Part shown: in pieces, positions 44,229-55,427 of the stretch
Layout: every line of letters begins with the position of its first letter
Numbering within the stretch: position 1 is the stretch's first letter
Source of the DNA: Myrmaecium sp. VS I D KN 1
Taxonomy: Eukaryota; Ascomycota; Dothideomycetes; Valsariales; Valsariaceae
Length of the DNA stretch: 64,000 bases
Reading direction: 5' to 3'
Assembly (NCBI GenBank): GCA_019775845.1
Contig: JADQAV010000017.1
Location: forward strand, 124,001-188,000
Notes under the pieces: generated by a model
What the model saw: the letters and a program-made list of their open reading frames with translations, nothing else
The model's database searches: none
What the model was told of the DNA's origin: nothing
Position numbers and translations under genes: made by a program

Positions 44229-45827
44229 TTAATCCAACCGAGCCATCATCTGCTCCCTGGGAAGAGGTTTGAAGTTCGGCGAGTCGATGTCGAGGCCACG
44301 AGCTACCAGAGCCGGTCGAGCATGGGGAGGCACGAGTTTTTGGTTCAGCTCGGGAGCAATGGACAGTTCTGGTTATGTTAGCATGACAGTTTTTGAATAT
44401 GTGCAATTATGACTTACCGTGATGGTTGAAGTTAAAGAGCGCAGGAAGCTCCTTCGGCGGGGCGCCTTGATGACGGGAATCGGGGAGCTTGGTGTTGGGA
44501 TCCCGCAACTCATCGAAGAACGGATGAACCATGGCATTGATTGCGGACAAACGCTCCGTCGGCGTGTATTCGAGGAGCTTGCCGATCAAGTCGATCGCGT
44601 TGGGATCAGCCTTGCGGAAGACCTTCAAGTCGTCAGTATCGCTGATTTTGACGAACAAGTTAGAGATATGAAGCTGAGCTCGACCGACCTTATTGAAGGG
44701 ATGGGGCTTGATCTGAGGGAATTTGTGCTCCATGTAGTTCGGATTCATCGTCCGAATCTGCTCCCTCGTAGGAGTTCCGAGGACCTTGATAATCTCGACG
44801 AGCTGATCAATACCAGACTCTCCCGGGAAAAGGGGTTGACCCAACATGAGCTCGGCCATCACACAGCCCGTGGACCACACATCTGGACGACTACAGGTTA
44901 GCGAATCTCACTCGGGATAATCTCCGGAAATTGCAGATGACGCACCAATCTTCGTGGTGTAATTCGTGGCACCAAAAATGAGCTCGGGGGCTCTGTAGTA
45001 ACGTGAACAGATGTACGACACGTTGGGCTCATTCTCCACAAGGATTTTGGCGCTGCCGAAATCGCACAGCTTCAGGATGCCAGTGTTAGGATCGAGAAGG
45101 AGGTTCTGCGGCTTGATGTCTCTGTGGCAAATTCCTTGAGAGTGGATGTAGGCCAGCGAGCGAAAGAGCTGGTAGATGTAGAGCTTGACTTCGATGATCG
45201 GCATGACGGTCTTCATCTTGTTGAAGTAGCGCGAAGCCCGGTACACGGTCTCCGGGACGTATTCGAGCACCAGATTGAGGTACACTTCGTCTTTCTGGGA
45301 GGCGAGCCTGGGTCTTAGCGCATGTCTTGCAGCCGACAGACGGGACAGTTGGAGTGGTTGATCAGGAAAATCGGGGCTGCTTACACGTTCGCCGGCATTG
45401 TAGAAGAAGGCCTTGAGTTCGACGATATTCGGGTGCCTCACGATGCGCATGATCTGCAATTCTCGGTTCTGTAATAGAAATGTCAGCACGAAAGGCCAAT
45501 GCGGGAACGACGGGGGCGCAGGGTAAACAAGGAGTGCGGACCTTGAAGCGCTTGTCTTGCAGCACCCTCTTGATTGCTGCATCTTCACCACTTGGCGACA
45601 GCTTGGTCTGGAAGACGACGCCGAAGGAGCCATTGCCCACGATCTTGCACTGCGTGTACGCCAGGTCCTTGTATTCACCGGTCGCTCCATCCTGGACTTT
45701 TTCGCGGATGACCTCTGCAAGAAGCGTTAGCGCACGGTGGGGTCAGAAGGCATGGGAGTCGCCAGGGCACGCTCTGCTTACCACCCATCCTTAAGCTTGA
45801 GAACGCCGAAGGGCGGTTTTGCGACAT
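44229..45827 (-). CDS. gsk3: Glycogen synthase kinase 3 (GSK-3/Shaggy family)
   Basis: CMGC Ser/Thr kinase with roles in development and stress. Proposed exons on the minus strand: 45827-45782, 45714-45542, 45468-45385, 45294-44946, 44882-44689, 44622-44418, 44368-44229; the product is 396 residues, the normal fungal length. Glycine loop VGNGSFGVV, catalytic K64 (DAAIKR), HRDIKPQN at 158-165, DFG at 179-181 and the activation-loop tyrosine Y195 ([14 protein letters not shown]) are all intact. [20 protein letters not shown] is restored by splicing at a split Asp codon. [19 protein letters not shown] in the last exon is the usual GSK-3 C-terminal signature. Two introns, 45295-45384 (90 bp) and 44623-44688 (66 bp), are multiples of three and contain no in-frame stop, so their retention would give longer kinases; the 66-bp one interrupts [11 protein letters not shown]. 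Its donor is GTCGGT, weaker than the others. Confidence 0.93.
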
Positions 45828-48800
45828 TGTTCGAGGGTCGTCAGCAAGGTGAGCTCGGTCTGGCAGGTGGTGCTCGCTACGGGGGGCCGGGCTATCGTTG
45901 ATAAGTCGCGGCGGGACGGAAGAGCCACGACGTCGTTAAGATCGGGGGGCGGTAGTGTGTGTGGGGTGACGTGCGGTGGCAGCGGTGCAGCGGTGCAGAG
46001 ATGCCGAAGTGCAGAGACGCGCCCGATTGCAGTGTTGGGCGAGTCGAGGAGGTGTGAGGTGAAAGGATATGGAGAGGCGGTGCCGAGAGGTTGTAAAGCG
46101 AGGCAGGTAAGGTAAGGTAAGGTAGGGTAGGGTAGGGTAGGGTAAGGTGTGAGGATGGCGGGTCGTGTTGGGTCAAGTGATTTGCAGAGGAGGCTTGGTC
46201 GCTAAGCGGGCGTAGGCAGTCGCTGCGAACACCAAAGAAAGAGGGGTCGCGGAGGAGGACGAGAGGCGCCGGGACGACGGGGGGCGGGCGTTGGAGGGGA
46301 CAGACTACCGTAGACGGGGAGAACAAACGCGCAGGGAGAGCCGGCGATGCAGCAGCTGCAAAGAGATGAGAAGAAGAGAAGGAGAGAAGATGAGGAGGAC
46401 AGGCGATGCCGGATGGATGCCCGAGGTTTGGCGGTCGGAGGTGCGAGAGGATGGATGGATTGTAAGAGGCACCAGAGGCTCAGTACAAAGTAGTAAGGTA
46501 GGTAGTAGGTAAGGTAGTCAGTTGAGGAGGGTACGGAGGATTGTGATGACGGCGCGGCTGATGATGAAGGGAAAGTGTGCCCTGGGCCCCGCAATCTCTC
46601 GAGGAGCTAGTAGCTTTTGAATGATCACAAGCGATGATGGGCCCGGCCGACTACTAGTACCGTTTGGGAACGTTTCCCAGCGCGCGCAAATCAGACGCCG
46701 TGCAGACTGCCTGCCAGTGCTTTTCGGGACTGCTCGTACGGCGGCGAGAAAGTGTGAGGGAGGGAGGGGAGGGGGTTCCCGGTTGCGCGCGGCCTGGCCG
46801 GTCTTCTCTGCCTAGCTGGCTGGCTGGCTGCTGGCTGGCCGGCTGGCTGGCCTTTCGTTCTGTTTGCTTCTTGCCGGAGGAGACCACGCTTTCTTCACTG
46901 CGTTTTCTGCCTGCGACACTGTTCTCCTCCTTCTAGCTGTGTAGCAGAGGCTGATTGGTCGATGCAAAATTTGAAGGAAAAGAGAGAGGAGGAGACGGTG
47001 TGTAAGTAGTAGTAAAGAGGTAGGCAGTATGTAGCAGCAGTGTGAGACAGGGCAGAGAGAGCGAATGAGCTACCACAACCGCCAACGATGTAGGTACGCC
47101 GTATGTTTAAAGATGAAGCAGCACACGTGCCCCACGCTCGCTCTCGTTCAGACGACTTGGGGGTTTTGGTGGCAGGAACCAAGCTGCAGCTGTATGAGTG
47201 GCTCGGGGGGGATCTGATGCAAGAAGATGAGGTGTGAACGAATCGAACGAGGAAAAAGAGTTCGGCTGCCGTCTCCCAATAATGCCGGGGGGGTTTATAT
47301 GTGCTTGTAGGGCAGGATATAGGGCAGCATCAAGGCACCGGATTACGTAGGGACCGCCAGCGCAGAATTCTTGAGTTGAGCGGCAGATCTTTCTATGCTT
47401 TTATAGCCTGAGGACCTGGATGCCTGATGATGCCCGGCGGTGGCGGAGGTGGTGGTGGTGATGGCGATGGAGAGGTTGGGGTTCATGCAAGAGGTGGTGG
47501 TGGTGGTGGGTTCGGCACAAGCAAGACGGTGAAGGAAGCGGTAGCTGGCTGGCAGGCACGGGCATTGGAGATGTTCTGTTCACCGCATGAAGGACGCAAA
47601 TGGACCCGGTCAGAGGGAGGGGAGCAGCATGTGTGAGCATTATACGAGGCGGCAGGTAATCCACTGGCAGTGAAGCAGTGCCTGCGGTACCAGTACGCGC
47701 CTCGCTCGTTCCATCCGCAGCGACGAGAGAGGAGACAGAGGTACCTATACCGACCTGCATACCGCCCGAGTCGTGTCCAACGCATGGTGTTGCAGTTGTC
47801 TCGCCCGGGCACCGTGTGTGCGGGTGTGGATGTGTGTGTTCCTGCTTCCTGCGCCGCTTCATTCCTCAAGCAGGCCTAGAATGGTTCGCAGGTTTTAAGT
47901 TGCCATCGTATCATCATCATCATCGCCATCATCATCCCCCTTTCTCGTTACGCATCCGGTAACCAAGCCAAAGGCGGAGTATCTGGTATGGGGGGGACTT
48001 CAAGACTTCAAGGCCTTGAGCTTGATGAGTCTGGATGTCACGAGCCTTGCAAGCCACTCAACAACCCCCTTCTCAGCCTACAAATCACCGCTTGCCCAGC
48101 CCGCCCAACCCGCCCAGGCTGGCATGGTGCTTCGGCCGCCCGTGCGCTGTTTGGGCTTGCCGCTTGACGAGGTGACGCTTTCCCAGCACCGGGGCCCGTG
48201 GGCGTACCGGGTTGCTGCCGTCATCCTCCCCCTTCTCCGTCATCCGCACCGGTAGGTTCATGATTTGCAGAGGACAAAGAAGAAGTCCTCGTCCGCGTCT
48301 CTCGCTATACAGCTCCCATCCCATGGTGGTTAGCTGTACTCTCCCTCCCTTTCCGTCATTGCACTCGTCTCCGCCCTTGCCCATCGTCCATTCGCGGCAT
48401 CCAGTCCCTTTCGTCCTTTCTCCCTCGTGCTTGCCTTGCCTACCTGCCGGGTTGCTGGTCTGCTGGTTTTGCCGCACCGCCCCTTCCCTTCCCCTCGCCT
48501 CAAGGGGATCCTTGGGTACAAGTACCCGACGATCCACGCGGCACCCGTTGCTGCTGCTGATCCCTCGAACCTGTAACAGACGACCTGGCCGCCAGCGCCA
48601 GAACGGCCACGCCTGCCAAACCGCCCTTGTGCGCGGTGCGGCAAGATGAGACGGTGATCAGCATGATCGTTGTCCCCGTGAGGGAGGCACGACCATCTAA
48701 ACCGATGAATAATATCGCGCTTCGAAAGAGCTGTCAAGCGGGAGCAACAGCGCACGCACAGCGCGCGCCCGCCCGCCCGCTCGCTCGCACGCAAGGAGGG

Positions 48801-51800
48801 GCACACAGACACCACACAAGCTGCCGCGGCGACCGCCGCCGCACCTACCGTCGTCACATAACGCTCTCACACACGCGCACCAAGGCAAAGAAGACGAGCC
48901 ACGCGACATGCGGGAATTGCAAAGTGAGGGATGGAAATTGGAACTGGATCCAGCCTCGAGCAGCTGGCCCCGGAAGATGAGGTGGGCGGAAGGGGGTGAG
49001 GGGGGCATGCATGGGTGATGGTGAAGGAATAGGGTAGGCAGGTTAGGTAGTTTGAAGTCAAAAAAGAAGGGCCGGGGCCCGCTGATTCGACGATTCGGCT
49101 GTTGAGATTGCGGATTCCCACTCTCCCTTCCTTCCTCTCGTCTGATGAACAACAAAACCGTCGTTAAACAGCGGAACTCGCTCCACTTATTTCCAGGTAC
49201 GAGGGCAATGGAAGGGGGTGGTTAATTTGGCGCGGGGAGAGGGGCTGGATGCACCTATGTACTCGGTGGTTGGACACCTGATCAGAAAGGCCTTCTCTCT
49301 CTGCTGGCCCTCGTCCACTTGTGGTCTCCCCAAGCTGCCGGCGCCAGGCGAACAGGCCAACTGCAATCCCACCGGGCAAAGCAGAAAGTCGGCGCATATT
49401 TCATCATAGGGCCCCGCTCGAGGAAAGAGCTCGGCCAACCTTCCCCTCCGGCCAGCCAATCAAGCCGTTGATGAATGGCCTTATGCCAGATCTCTGGGTG
49501 GTCCCCGTCGTGCCTGAGGCTCCTCACATCGTCGGAACGTCCATCCGAAGCGTTGCGCGAACGTGATGGTGAGCGTTCACCTCGATATAACGTTACTGCT
49601 TGGCCACGCTCGCAGGAGCCCGATCTGCGATGCTTCCACACCTCGAAAGAACAGCACCTTGCCAAGCGGCACCAAGGGGAGTCGGCTTGCGGAAGCGTGA
49701 TGGCTGGGGGGAATTTTGACATGGGGACCCCAGCATGGCATAGCCGCCTCCCCAACTTTACCCCCCAGGTCTTCGTCTCCCCCTCAGGAACCAGGGCTGT
49801 CAGCCCGGTAAAACGTGCCAGTCCTCGTTCGTCGGGATGGGAGGCGAACGTCGTCGAGGGAGCGTCATGTCGGTTTGCAGTACGGAGTAGCAACCCCTCT
49901 TCGAGCCCGCCATCGGCATCGTGCCACCGCTAACCATCTTCCCACGCTGCCGCCTCTTCCTTGCTTCAATCGAGCCGGCACTCTCGAGTGCTCCTCAGAT
50001 GATCCGTCCCAACGCAGGACTGTTTGCTTTCGAGGGCCGGTCGTGTGCGGTGTGGCGCCTCGTTCTCGTGGGCGTGTTTGCAGCCTCCCAAGTTACCTGC
50101 AATGGTCGCGCCATGCACTCGACCCGTTCCGGACGGCGAGGGAGGTGCACCGGGCAGCATCAGGCGTGAGTTTCCCAGAGTTACGATGACAGAACGGTCG
50201 GATGGTCGTCTGGGTTTGTTGTTGAGCAGATGGAAGAGGGCAAATCAGAGCGCATGCACGCGCTCCTTCACTTTTGACAGGTATCCACACGTGCTCGTCT
50301 CCTTCTCCGAGAAGGATGGAGGGGTAACGGAGGAGGCAATCGAATCAGAGGCCGTGTCAACTCGCTTCGGATCGTGAAAACTTGAAAGCACCTCAAAAAT
50401 TCGAGTGAATATCAAGACAAGAAACCAACGAGTGTGTCAGATTCCATTCCTCGATATGCACACCCCACAAACGACCATCCCAGTACCTGGGACGCTGCTA
50501 GTAGTTAAGAGCCACGCGGGTCACGACGCCGGGTTGAAAAGCAATGGCCGGTACCGGTATCTAGTACGTAAATTCCCCTGCGGCCGTACCTTGTACCGTT
50601 ACCGTACCGTACCCGGACCCGTACCGAATCTTGCGTGTGCTCTCACCCATTTCCCCATCCAGCCTAGTCTTACCGAATCGCTCCCCGTTCCCGGCGGGCG
50701 AGCAGTGACCATTAGTCACGTGCCCTTCTAGCAAAACCTCTCCCTGTCATCCGCGATCAAAAATCGGAGAAGAGCCGAAAACGAACGGAATAAAAAACAT
50801 CGAATAGTTATGTACAGACCCCACTGCACTAAAATCTGAAGTGGAGCCGGATGCTGGGAACTAGGCGATGCGACAGGTGGATTCCATCTTGTGGGAAAAT
50901 AATGGAGACCACTCAGATCTCGGATTTAAATCCGATTCTTACGCCGACATCATCATGCGAAAAAGGGCAGGAAAAGGGGGAAGAGTGACCTTCTTCCCTT
51001 GATATATAGCCAATTTCTCGTATAATAACTCAATCGAAGAGGATGAGAAGTGAAAGAAAGGATTGATCGACGAGTCCGAAAAACTTCGTATATAAAGTTG
51101 CCCATTCCCACTCATCAAGCTCCTCCTGCAACGACGGTATGAAGTCTCTATCGCAACGGTGCAGAAATCATCAATCAGCTCTTCGTCTCCAGGGGGGAGC
51201 CACTGCATTCGCAGCCCTTTTCGCAACCTTTCGGAGATTACGATAGTCAAGTCCTCTTTTATTTCTTTCCTCTCCATCCTTTCTCACGCATCCATATTCT
51301 GCATCCTCGTCCTTCATCTTTTATTTGACACGGCGGGCAGCTCGTCGTCGACACCTTATCATTATCCGATCCATCTCATCAATCGTCATCATCAGGCCAT
51401 CTCCAAATCTAATCTCGCCTCCGAAAACTCCCCCACCACGCCCAGACGCACCCCTTACCCACACGCACCCACCAGCCAAGAAGGGCATCCCTTCCTTCCT
51501 ACCTACCCACATCCGTCCCGGTGTTTCCGATCACCGCAGCCTTTTTTTCCTTCCACCGTTCCCCATCACTAATGTATGTACAATAGAGGGAACACAGCAG
51601 ATCTTATCAAGGAGAAAGGCTCTTCCACAATAAATAAATAACATACTGGACAGATAGATAGAAAGACAGAAAGAAAAAGAACGCATAACTATCCGTCCAC
51701 CTATCCAAACCAGAGCCGTCCGTCCGCAAGGCGAACGAGAAACCGCTAAACGGATAAAGTAGCCTCCCCACCCCCCTTCCTCCTCCCTATAACGCCCCCC

Positions 51801-52274
51801 TTATTATAGGGAAGAAGCGAACAAGAAAAAGGATAGAGAAATCAAAAAGTGGAACAGCTGCTAGAGCTGAAAGAAAGAGCGACCCACGTGTCTCTCTCGT
51901 TCGTGACCGAAGACTAAAGTTGAGGTGAAAATAGAAAAAAGGATAAAAGGAAGGACAACAAGGTTCTCTCTTCCTAACCCCTGACCCTCTCTATATAGGA
52001 AAAAGAGAGACGCAGAGACGCTCACAAATAGAAAAAAAGGGAAGACGCAACGCCCCGGCTCCTCCTTAAACTCCTTCCTCTCTCGTCTAAACATATACTG
52101 TACATGTCATAATCTCAAAGTGATGACGGCACAAAAACCAGAAAAACTTGGTATCTCTTTTGGATGGAAGCACAACACAACATAAAACGAACAGCGACGG
52201 TAAAACCAAATGGAAGCTGTAGATGGCAGCATCTCAAACGCCGCCGTCAGCCTCGTCATTCATCCCCACATCCG
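45828..52274. other. 6.4-kb gene-free region upstream of gsk3
   Basis: No confident gene; open frames at 47.4-50.7 kb are discordant and lack family features. It holds a GGTAA/GGGTA tract (46106-46148), GGCTGGCTGGC repeats (46810-46852), GGT-rich stretches (47430-47515), palindromic TACCG motifs (50550-50625) and the 3' flank of slp1, which is A-rich on the plus strand at 51640-52060. Confidence 0.45.
46106..46148. repeat. GGTAA / GGGTA pentamer tract
   Basis: Three GGTAA units, then GGTAG and GGGTA units, then GGTAA again, about 280 bp upstream of the gsk3 start codon. It resembles but is not the TTAGGG telomere repeat. Confidence 0.8.
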
Positions 52275-55200
52275 TCACCCATCCACCTCCTCATCTCCGG
52301 GGGATTCCTCGTCATCGTAAGACCCTTCTTCCCCATCTTCGTCCACGGCCTCGTCCTCCTCTTCGTCTTCCTTTCTCTCCTCTGCAATCCCTTCCAACGT
52401 CTCCATCATCCCAGGCGCCGTGTTTCCATTCATCATCAATCCATCCTCTCCCTCCGCGTCCTCTTGCTGCGGCTGTTGCTGGTCCTCCCAACTCGGCCGC
52501 ACATCCCTGGTCCCCTTCGGCGTGCTCGGTCCGCTCTGCGCCTCCCTCACCAACGCCTCGGCCAACGGCTCCGGCGATGGCGCCAGCGCGCGAAACCCGT
52601 CCGTGTCGGGCGAGCCGTCCACCTGCCGATAGCCCTCGCGCGGTGGTGAGCAAGGGTCGTCCGGACCCGGAGGCGACCCGACGCTCGTGGGCGTCGGCGG
52701 CTGGAACTCCACCCGCGGACCTCTCCGAGCCGGCGTGCGCTCCGTGTCGGCCTCGTGACCGTCCGCGTCCCTGTCGGACAGCAATTCCTCTTCACCGTCG
52801 AGCCCTGAGGACGTGCCGCGGCGGTGATAGCCACGTCTCCGCGTGACCAGCTGCTGCTGGTGGAGATGCCGATGGCGCTCGTCGTCCGAAGGCCCCGTGG
52901 TCGGACTCGGGCTTCCCGGCGGCGACTCGAACGGTAACCGCAGCGCAGAGCGGCTGCGACTGAGCACCTGCTCCACCAGCGGAACGTCCAAGGGGGCGTT
53001 TGGCTTCGCGAACAGCACCAGGCCGATGCAAAGGAGCAGCAGAGTGGACTGCACGACCGCCATGCGCTTCTGCCAGACCAGCTCGTCGGCGACGATGCTC
53101 AGTCGGGTCGAGACGGCCAGGATTTCGCGCTGGTGCTGCTCACGATGATTCTCGAGCTCGATGACGGTCGATTGCCATAGCTGGTCGTACTGCTGACGAT
53201 ACGACTTGAGTTCCGCCATGACGGTTTCGTTGAGTTGCTGGAGAAAGCTGCTCGTCTTGTTGAGCTGGCGCTTCTCGACTTTGATGAACGCATCACGGAG
53301 GATGCGGGACTGCTCCTCGATGTACTGCAGCGAGAGAGTGCTGTTGGACTCGAGCTGCTGGAGCCGCTTGTGGATCGACTTGAAGAAGGATTCTTGAGTG
53401 GTAGGGTTTGCAGGAGGCGGCTGGGTGTTGGATACCGCCGGCTTGTTTTGGGGCTGCTCAACGACCAATTGAGATTTGGCAGTAGCGGCAGCCTGAGTCG
53501 ATGTACCATTTTGAGTAGCAGTAGCGTCAACCTTCGGAGACGAAGATGACTGAGTGGACGTAGAAACTTTTGTCGCTGAGTTCGTAGCCTCGCCTTGGAG
53601 TGATGTAGACGAAGACGACGATGCATTCCAAGGGGTCTCGGTCTTCTGTCCAGAAGCGGCTGTGGACTCTTGCGTGACCGTCTCTGCAGAGGCTTTGGAT
53701 ATTTGATCCGCCGTATTTCCCGAATCGCCCTGGACTGAGTCAATCTTGTCCCTCTGCCCCTCTGGTATATGCTCTACGGCTGCCTGGGTCTCCGCCCCTT
53801 CTTGCTGATGCTCTGCGGCACCAGAGATAGGCGTCTCCGAGCGTACTGGTTGATCTGAAGACGCTGCGTCCTCTTCCATTACGACTGATGCCTTCTCCTC
53901 CGTCCTTGGAATGATTTCACTTCGTACATCCGAATCCCTCTTCTCCACCACCTCAGGGGCCTCGACGGTCTTGACCGGCGCTTGCGCCTCCACTTCCACC
54001 TCCTCGATCGGCTCGGCGAAATCGTCGTCCCCTCTCGCGGCCTGCTCCTCGTGTCGGAAGTCCTCCATCATCGTCGTGCCGTGCACCCGCAACAGGCTGA
54101 CCGGGCAGTAGAACTCGTTCCCGTAATGCGTCAGGAACTCGATCCGCAGATACCGCGCCCAGATGAGCGGGTTCTCGACCAGGAACGCCTGGATCTCCCG
54201 TGTGTTCCGGGCCTCGAACGTGCCGAGCTCCAGCCACTTGTCCAGTTTGACCGGGTACCGGTCCGACACGCTCACCCGAAACGTCCGGAACATGGAGCTG
54301 AAGAATTCGAAGTTGGCGAGCACGATCGTGTCCACCTGGATGTCGTCGCACAACTCCACGATCAGGAACTTGTTCGGCGCCGCGCACTCATTCAGCATGT
54401 AGCTGTCCTTGTTTTCCACCAGCACTGCCGATGAGCTCTTGCACTGCGGATTCGTCTTCAGGATAGTAGCCGCACAGTCGAAGGAGGCGTAGTTGAACCG
54501 CTCCTTGCACGTCTTCCCCGCATCTTTGCTGCGCGCTCGTGAGGCCACTCCCGCGGAAGCGCCAGACTTTGGCGCCGTGGCCTGAGCACGCTGTGCCTCT
54601 TGCCAGGTTGCCGTCCCCTCCTCCATATTTGAGCCAGCTCCAAATCCAGCAAAGTCAAGATCGATCTCCGCTTCATCCCCCAACGAGTCGAGAGCGTTGA
54701 TATTCACCGGCCGCCTTCGCTCGCCCGGAACATTCGAATGCCGGCCGTGACCGACATTATCCGGATTTTGCCCCGCCTTCGCCAAGTTCTGCTTCTTCCA
54801 ATCCTCGAACGAGAGGAAGTTGGCGTTGTCAAGCGGCGAATCGCCCTCAGGTTCATCCGGCTCCGCAGTCGTCGCAGCCGCGACAGCGGTGTTTTGGGCC
54901 GGCTTCACACTCGAGCTCTGGCGCGAGTGTTCCTCCGTCGCAGCGCTTCCTTCCACCACGCTCGCACCATCCACCGATTCCGTCGCCTGCGCCTCCGCCT
55001 CCGGGCTGTATCCAGGGGCCCACGGGACCTCCACCGACACCTCCTGCCCCGCCGTTGCCGTCTCCCCATAATACGCCGTCGAGGTCGAGGACCCCACCCA
55101 ACTCGTCCTCAGACATTGCTGCGGCAGTGTATGCGTGATGTAGTTGATCGTGCGCGCGTGGCAGGTGGACGCCGCGGGCGGGACGGTGTTGGGCTCGGCT

Positions 55201-55427
55201 CGCAGCCGTGACGACGTTACCGTGATCGTGGTGGTCGGGTACACGACGCTGCTCGAGGCATGCTCAGACAATATGTCCGCGGTGCGGGCGGTTGTCGTCG
55301 TTGTCGGCACCGTCGTCGACACCGTCGCCGCGTTTATCGTCTCGCCGTCGCTCGTTCCATGGCTGAGCGCTTCGAGACAGAACAGGAGGATCGCCCATAC
55401 CCAGACGTTAGCACCGAGCGCGGGCAT
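52275..55427 (-). CDS. slp1: SUN-like protein, Slp1 type (ER/nuclear envelope)
   Basis: Single-exon gene of 1050 residues. It starts with a signal peptide (ALGANVWVWAILLFCLEAL). The family hallmark FLSFEDWKKQNL is at 204-215. The SUN-like domain spans about 305-458: CKERFNYASFDCAATIL, NKDSYMLNECAAPNKFLIVE, then IQVDTIVLANFEFFSSMFR, WARYLRIEFLTHYGNEFYCP and LLRVHG. A long Ser/Thr/Glu-rich disordered stretch leads to a coiled coil (about 680-785: FFKSIHKRLQQLESNSTLSL and on), one membrane segment (about 789-807, VVQSTLLLLCIGLVLFA) and a roughly 240-residue acidic tail. This topology (lumenal SUN domain, C-terminal anchor) matches yeast Slp1, which with Emp65 shields soluble ER proteins from degradation. 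It is not the Sad1 type, where the SUN domain is C-terminal. The ATG at 55427 was chosen because it opens directly into the signal peptide. The length exceeds yeast Slp1, mainly in disordered parts. Confidence 0.88.
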   Translation of the reverse strand: MPALGANVWVWAILLFCLEALSHGTSDGETINAATVSTTVPTTTTTARTADILSEHASSSVVYPTTTITVTSSRLRAEPNTVPPAASTCHARTINYITHTLPQQCLRTSWVGSSTSTAYYGETATAGQEVSVEVPWAPGYSPEAEAQATESVDGASVVEGSAATEEHSRQSSSVKPAQNTAVAAATTAEPDEPEGDSPLDNANFLSFEDWKKQNLAKAGQNPDNVGHGRHSNVPGERRRPVNINALDSLGDEAEIDLDFAGFGAGSNMEEGTATWQEAQRAQATAPKSGASAGVASRARSKDAGKTCKERFNYASFDCAATILKTNPQCKSSSAVLVENKDSYMLNECAAPNKFLIVELCDDIQVDTIVLANFEFFSSMFRTFRVSVSDRYPVKLDKWLELGTFEARNTREIQAFLVENPLIWARYLRIEFLTHYGNEFYCPVSLLRVHGTTMMEDFRHEEQAARGDDDFAEPIEEVEVEAQAPVKTVEAPEVVEKRDSDVRSEIIPRTEEKASVVMEEDAASSDQPVRSETPISGAAEHQQEGAETQAAVEHIPEGQRDKIDSVQGDSGNTADQISKASAETVTQESTAASGQKTETPWNASSSSSTSLQGEATNSATKVSTSTQSSSSPKVDATATQNGTSTQAAATAKSQLVVEQPQNKPAVSNTQPPPANPTTQESFFKSIHKRLQQLESNSTLSLQYIEEQSRILRDAFIKVEKRQLNKTSSFLQQLNETVMAELKSYRQQYDQLWQSTVIELENHREQHQREILAVSTRLSIVADELVWQKRMAVVQSTLLLLCIGLVLFAKPNAPLDVPLVEQVLSRSRSALRLPFESPPGSPSPTTGPSDDERHRHLHQQQLVTRRRGYHRRGTSSGLDGEEELLSDRDADGHEADTERTPARRGPRVEFQPPTPTSVGSPPGPDDPCSPPREGYRQVDGSPDTDGFRALAPSPEPLAEALVREAQSGPSTPKGTRDVRPSWEDQQQPQQEDAEGEDGLMMNGNTAPGMMETLEGIAEERKEDEEEDEAVDEDGEEGSYDDEESPGDEEVDG

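Noticed and set aside
46106-46148. Telomere-like repeats
   Set aside because: Units are GGTAA and GGGTA, not TTAGGG; the tract is short, mixed and sits in a promoter-side gap.
47401-50731. Several 100-200-codon frames on both strands
   Set aside because: They overlap in conflicting directions, share no protein-like composition and lack paired splice signals.
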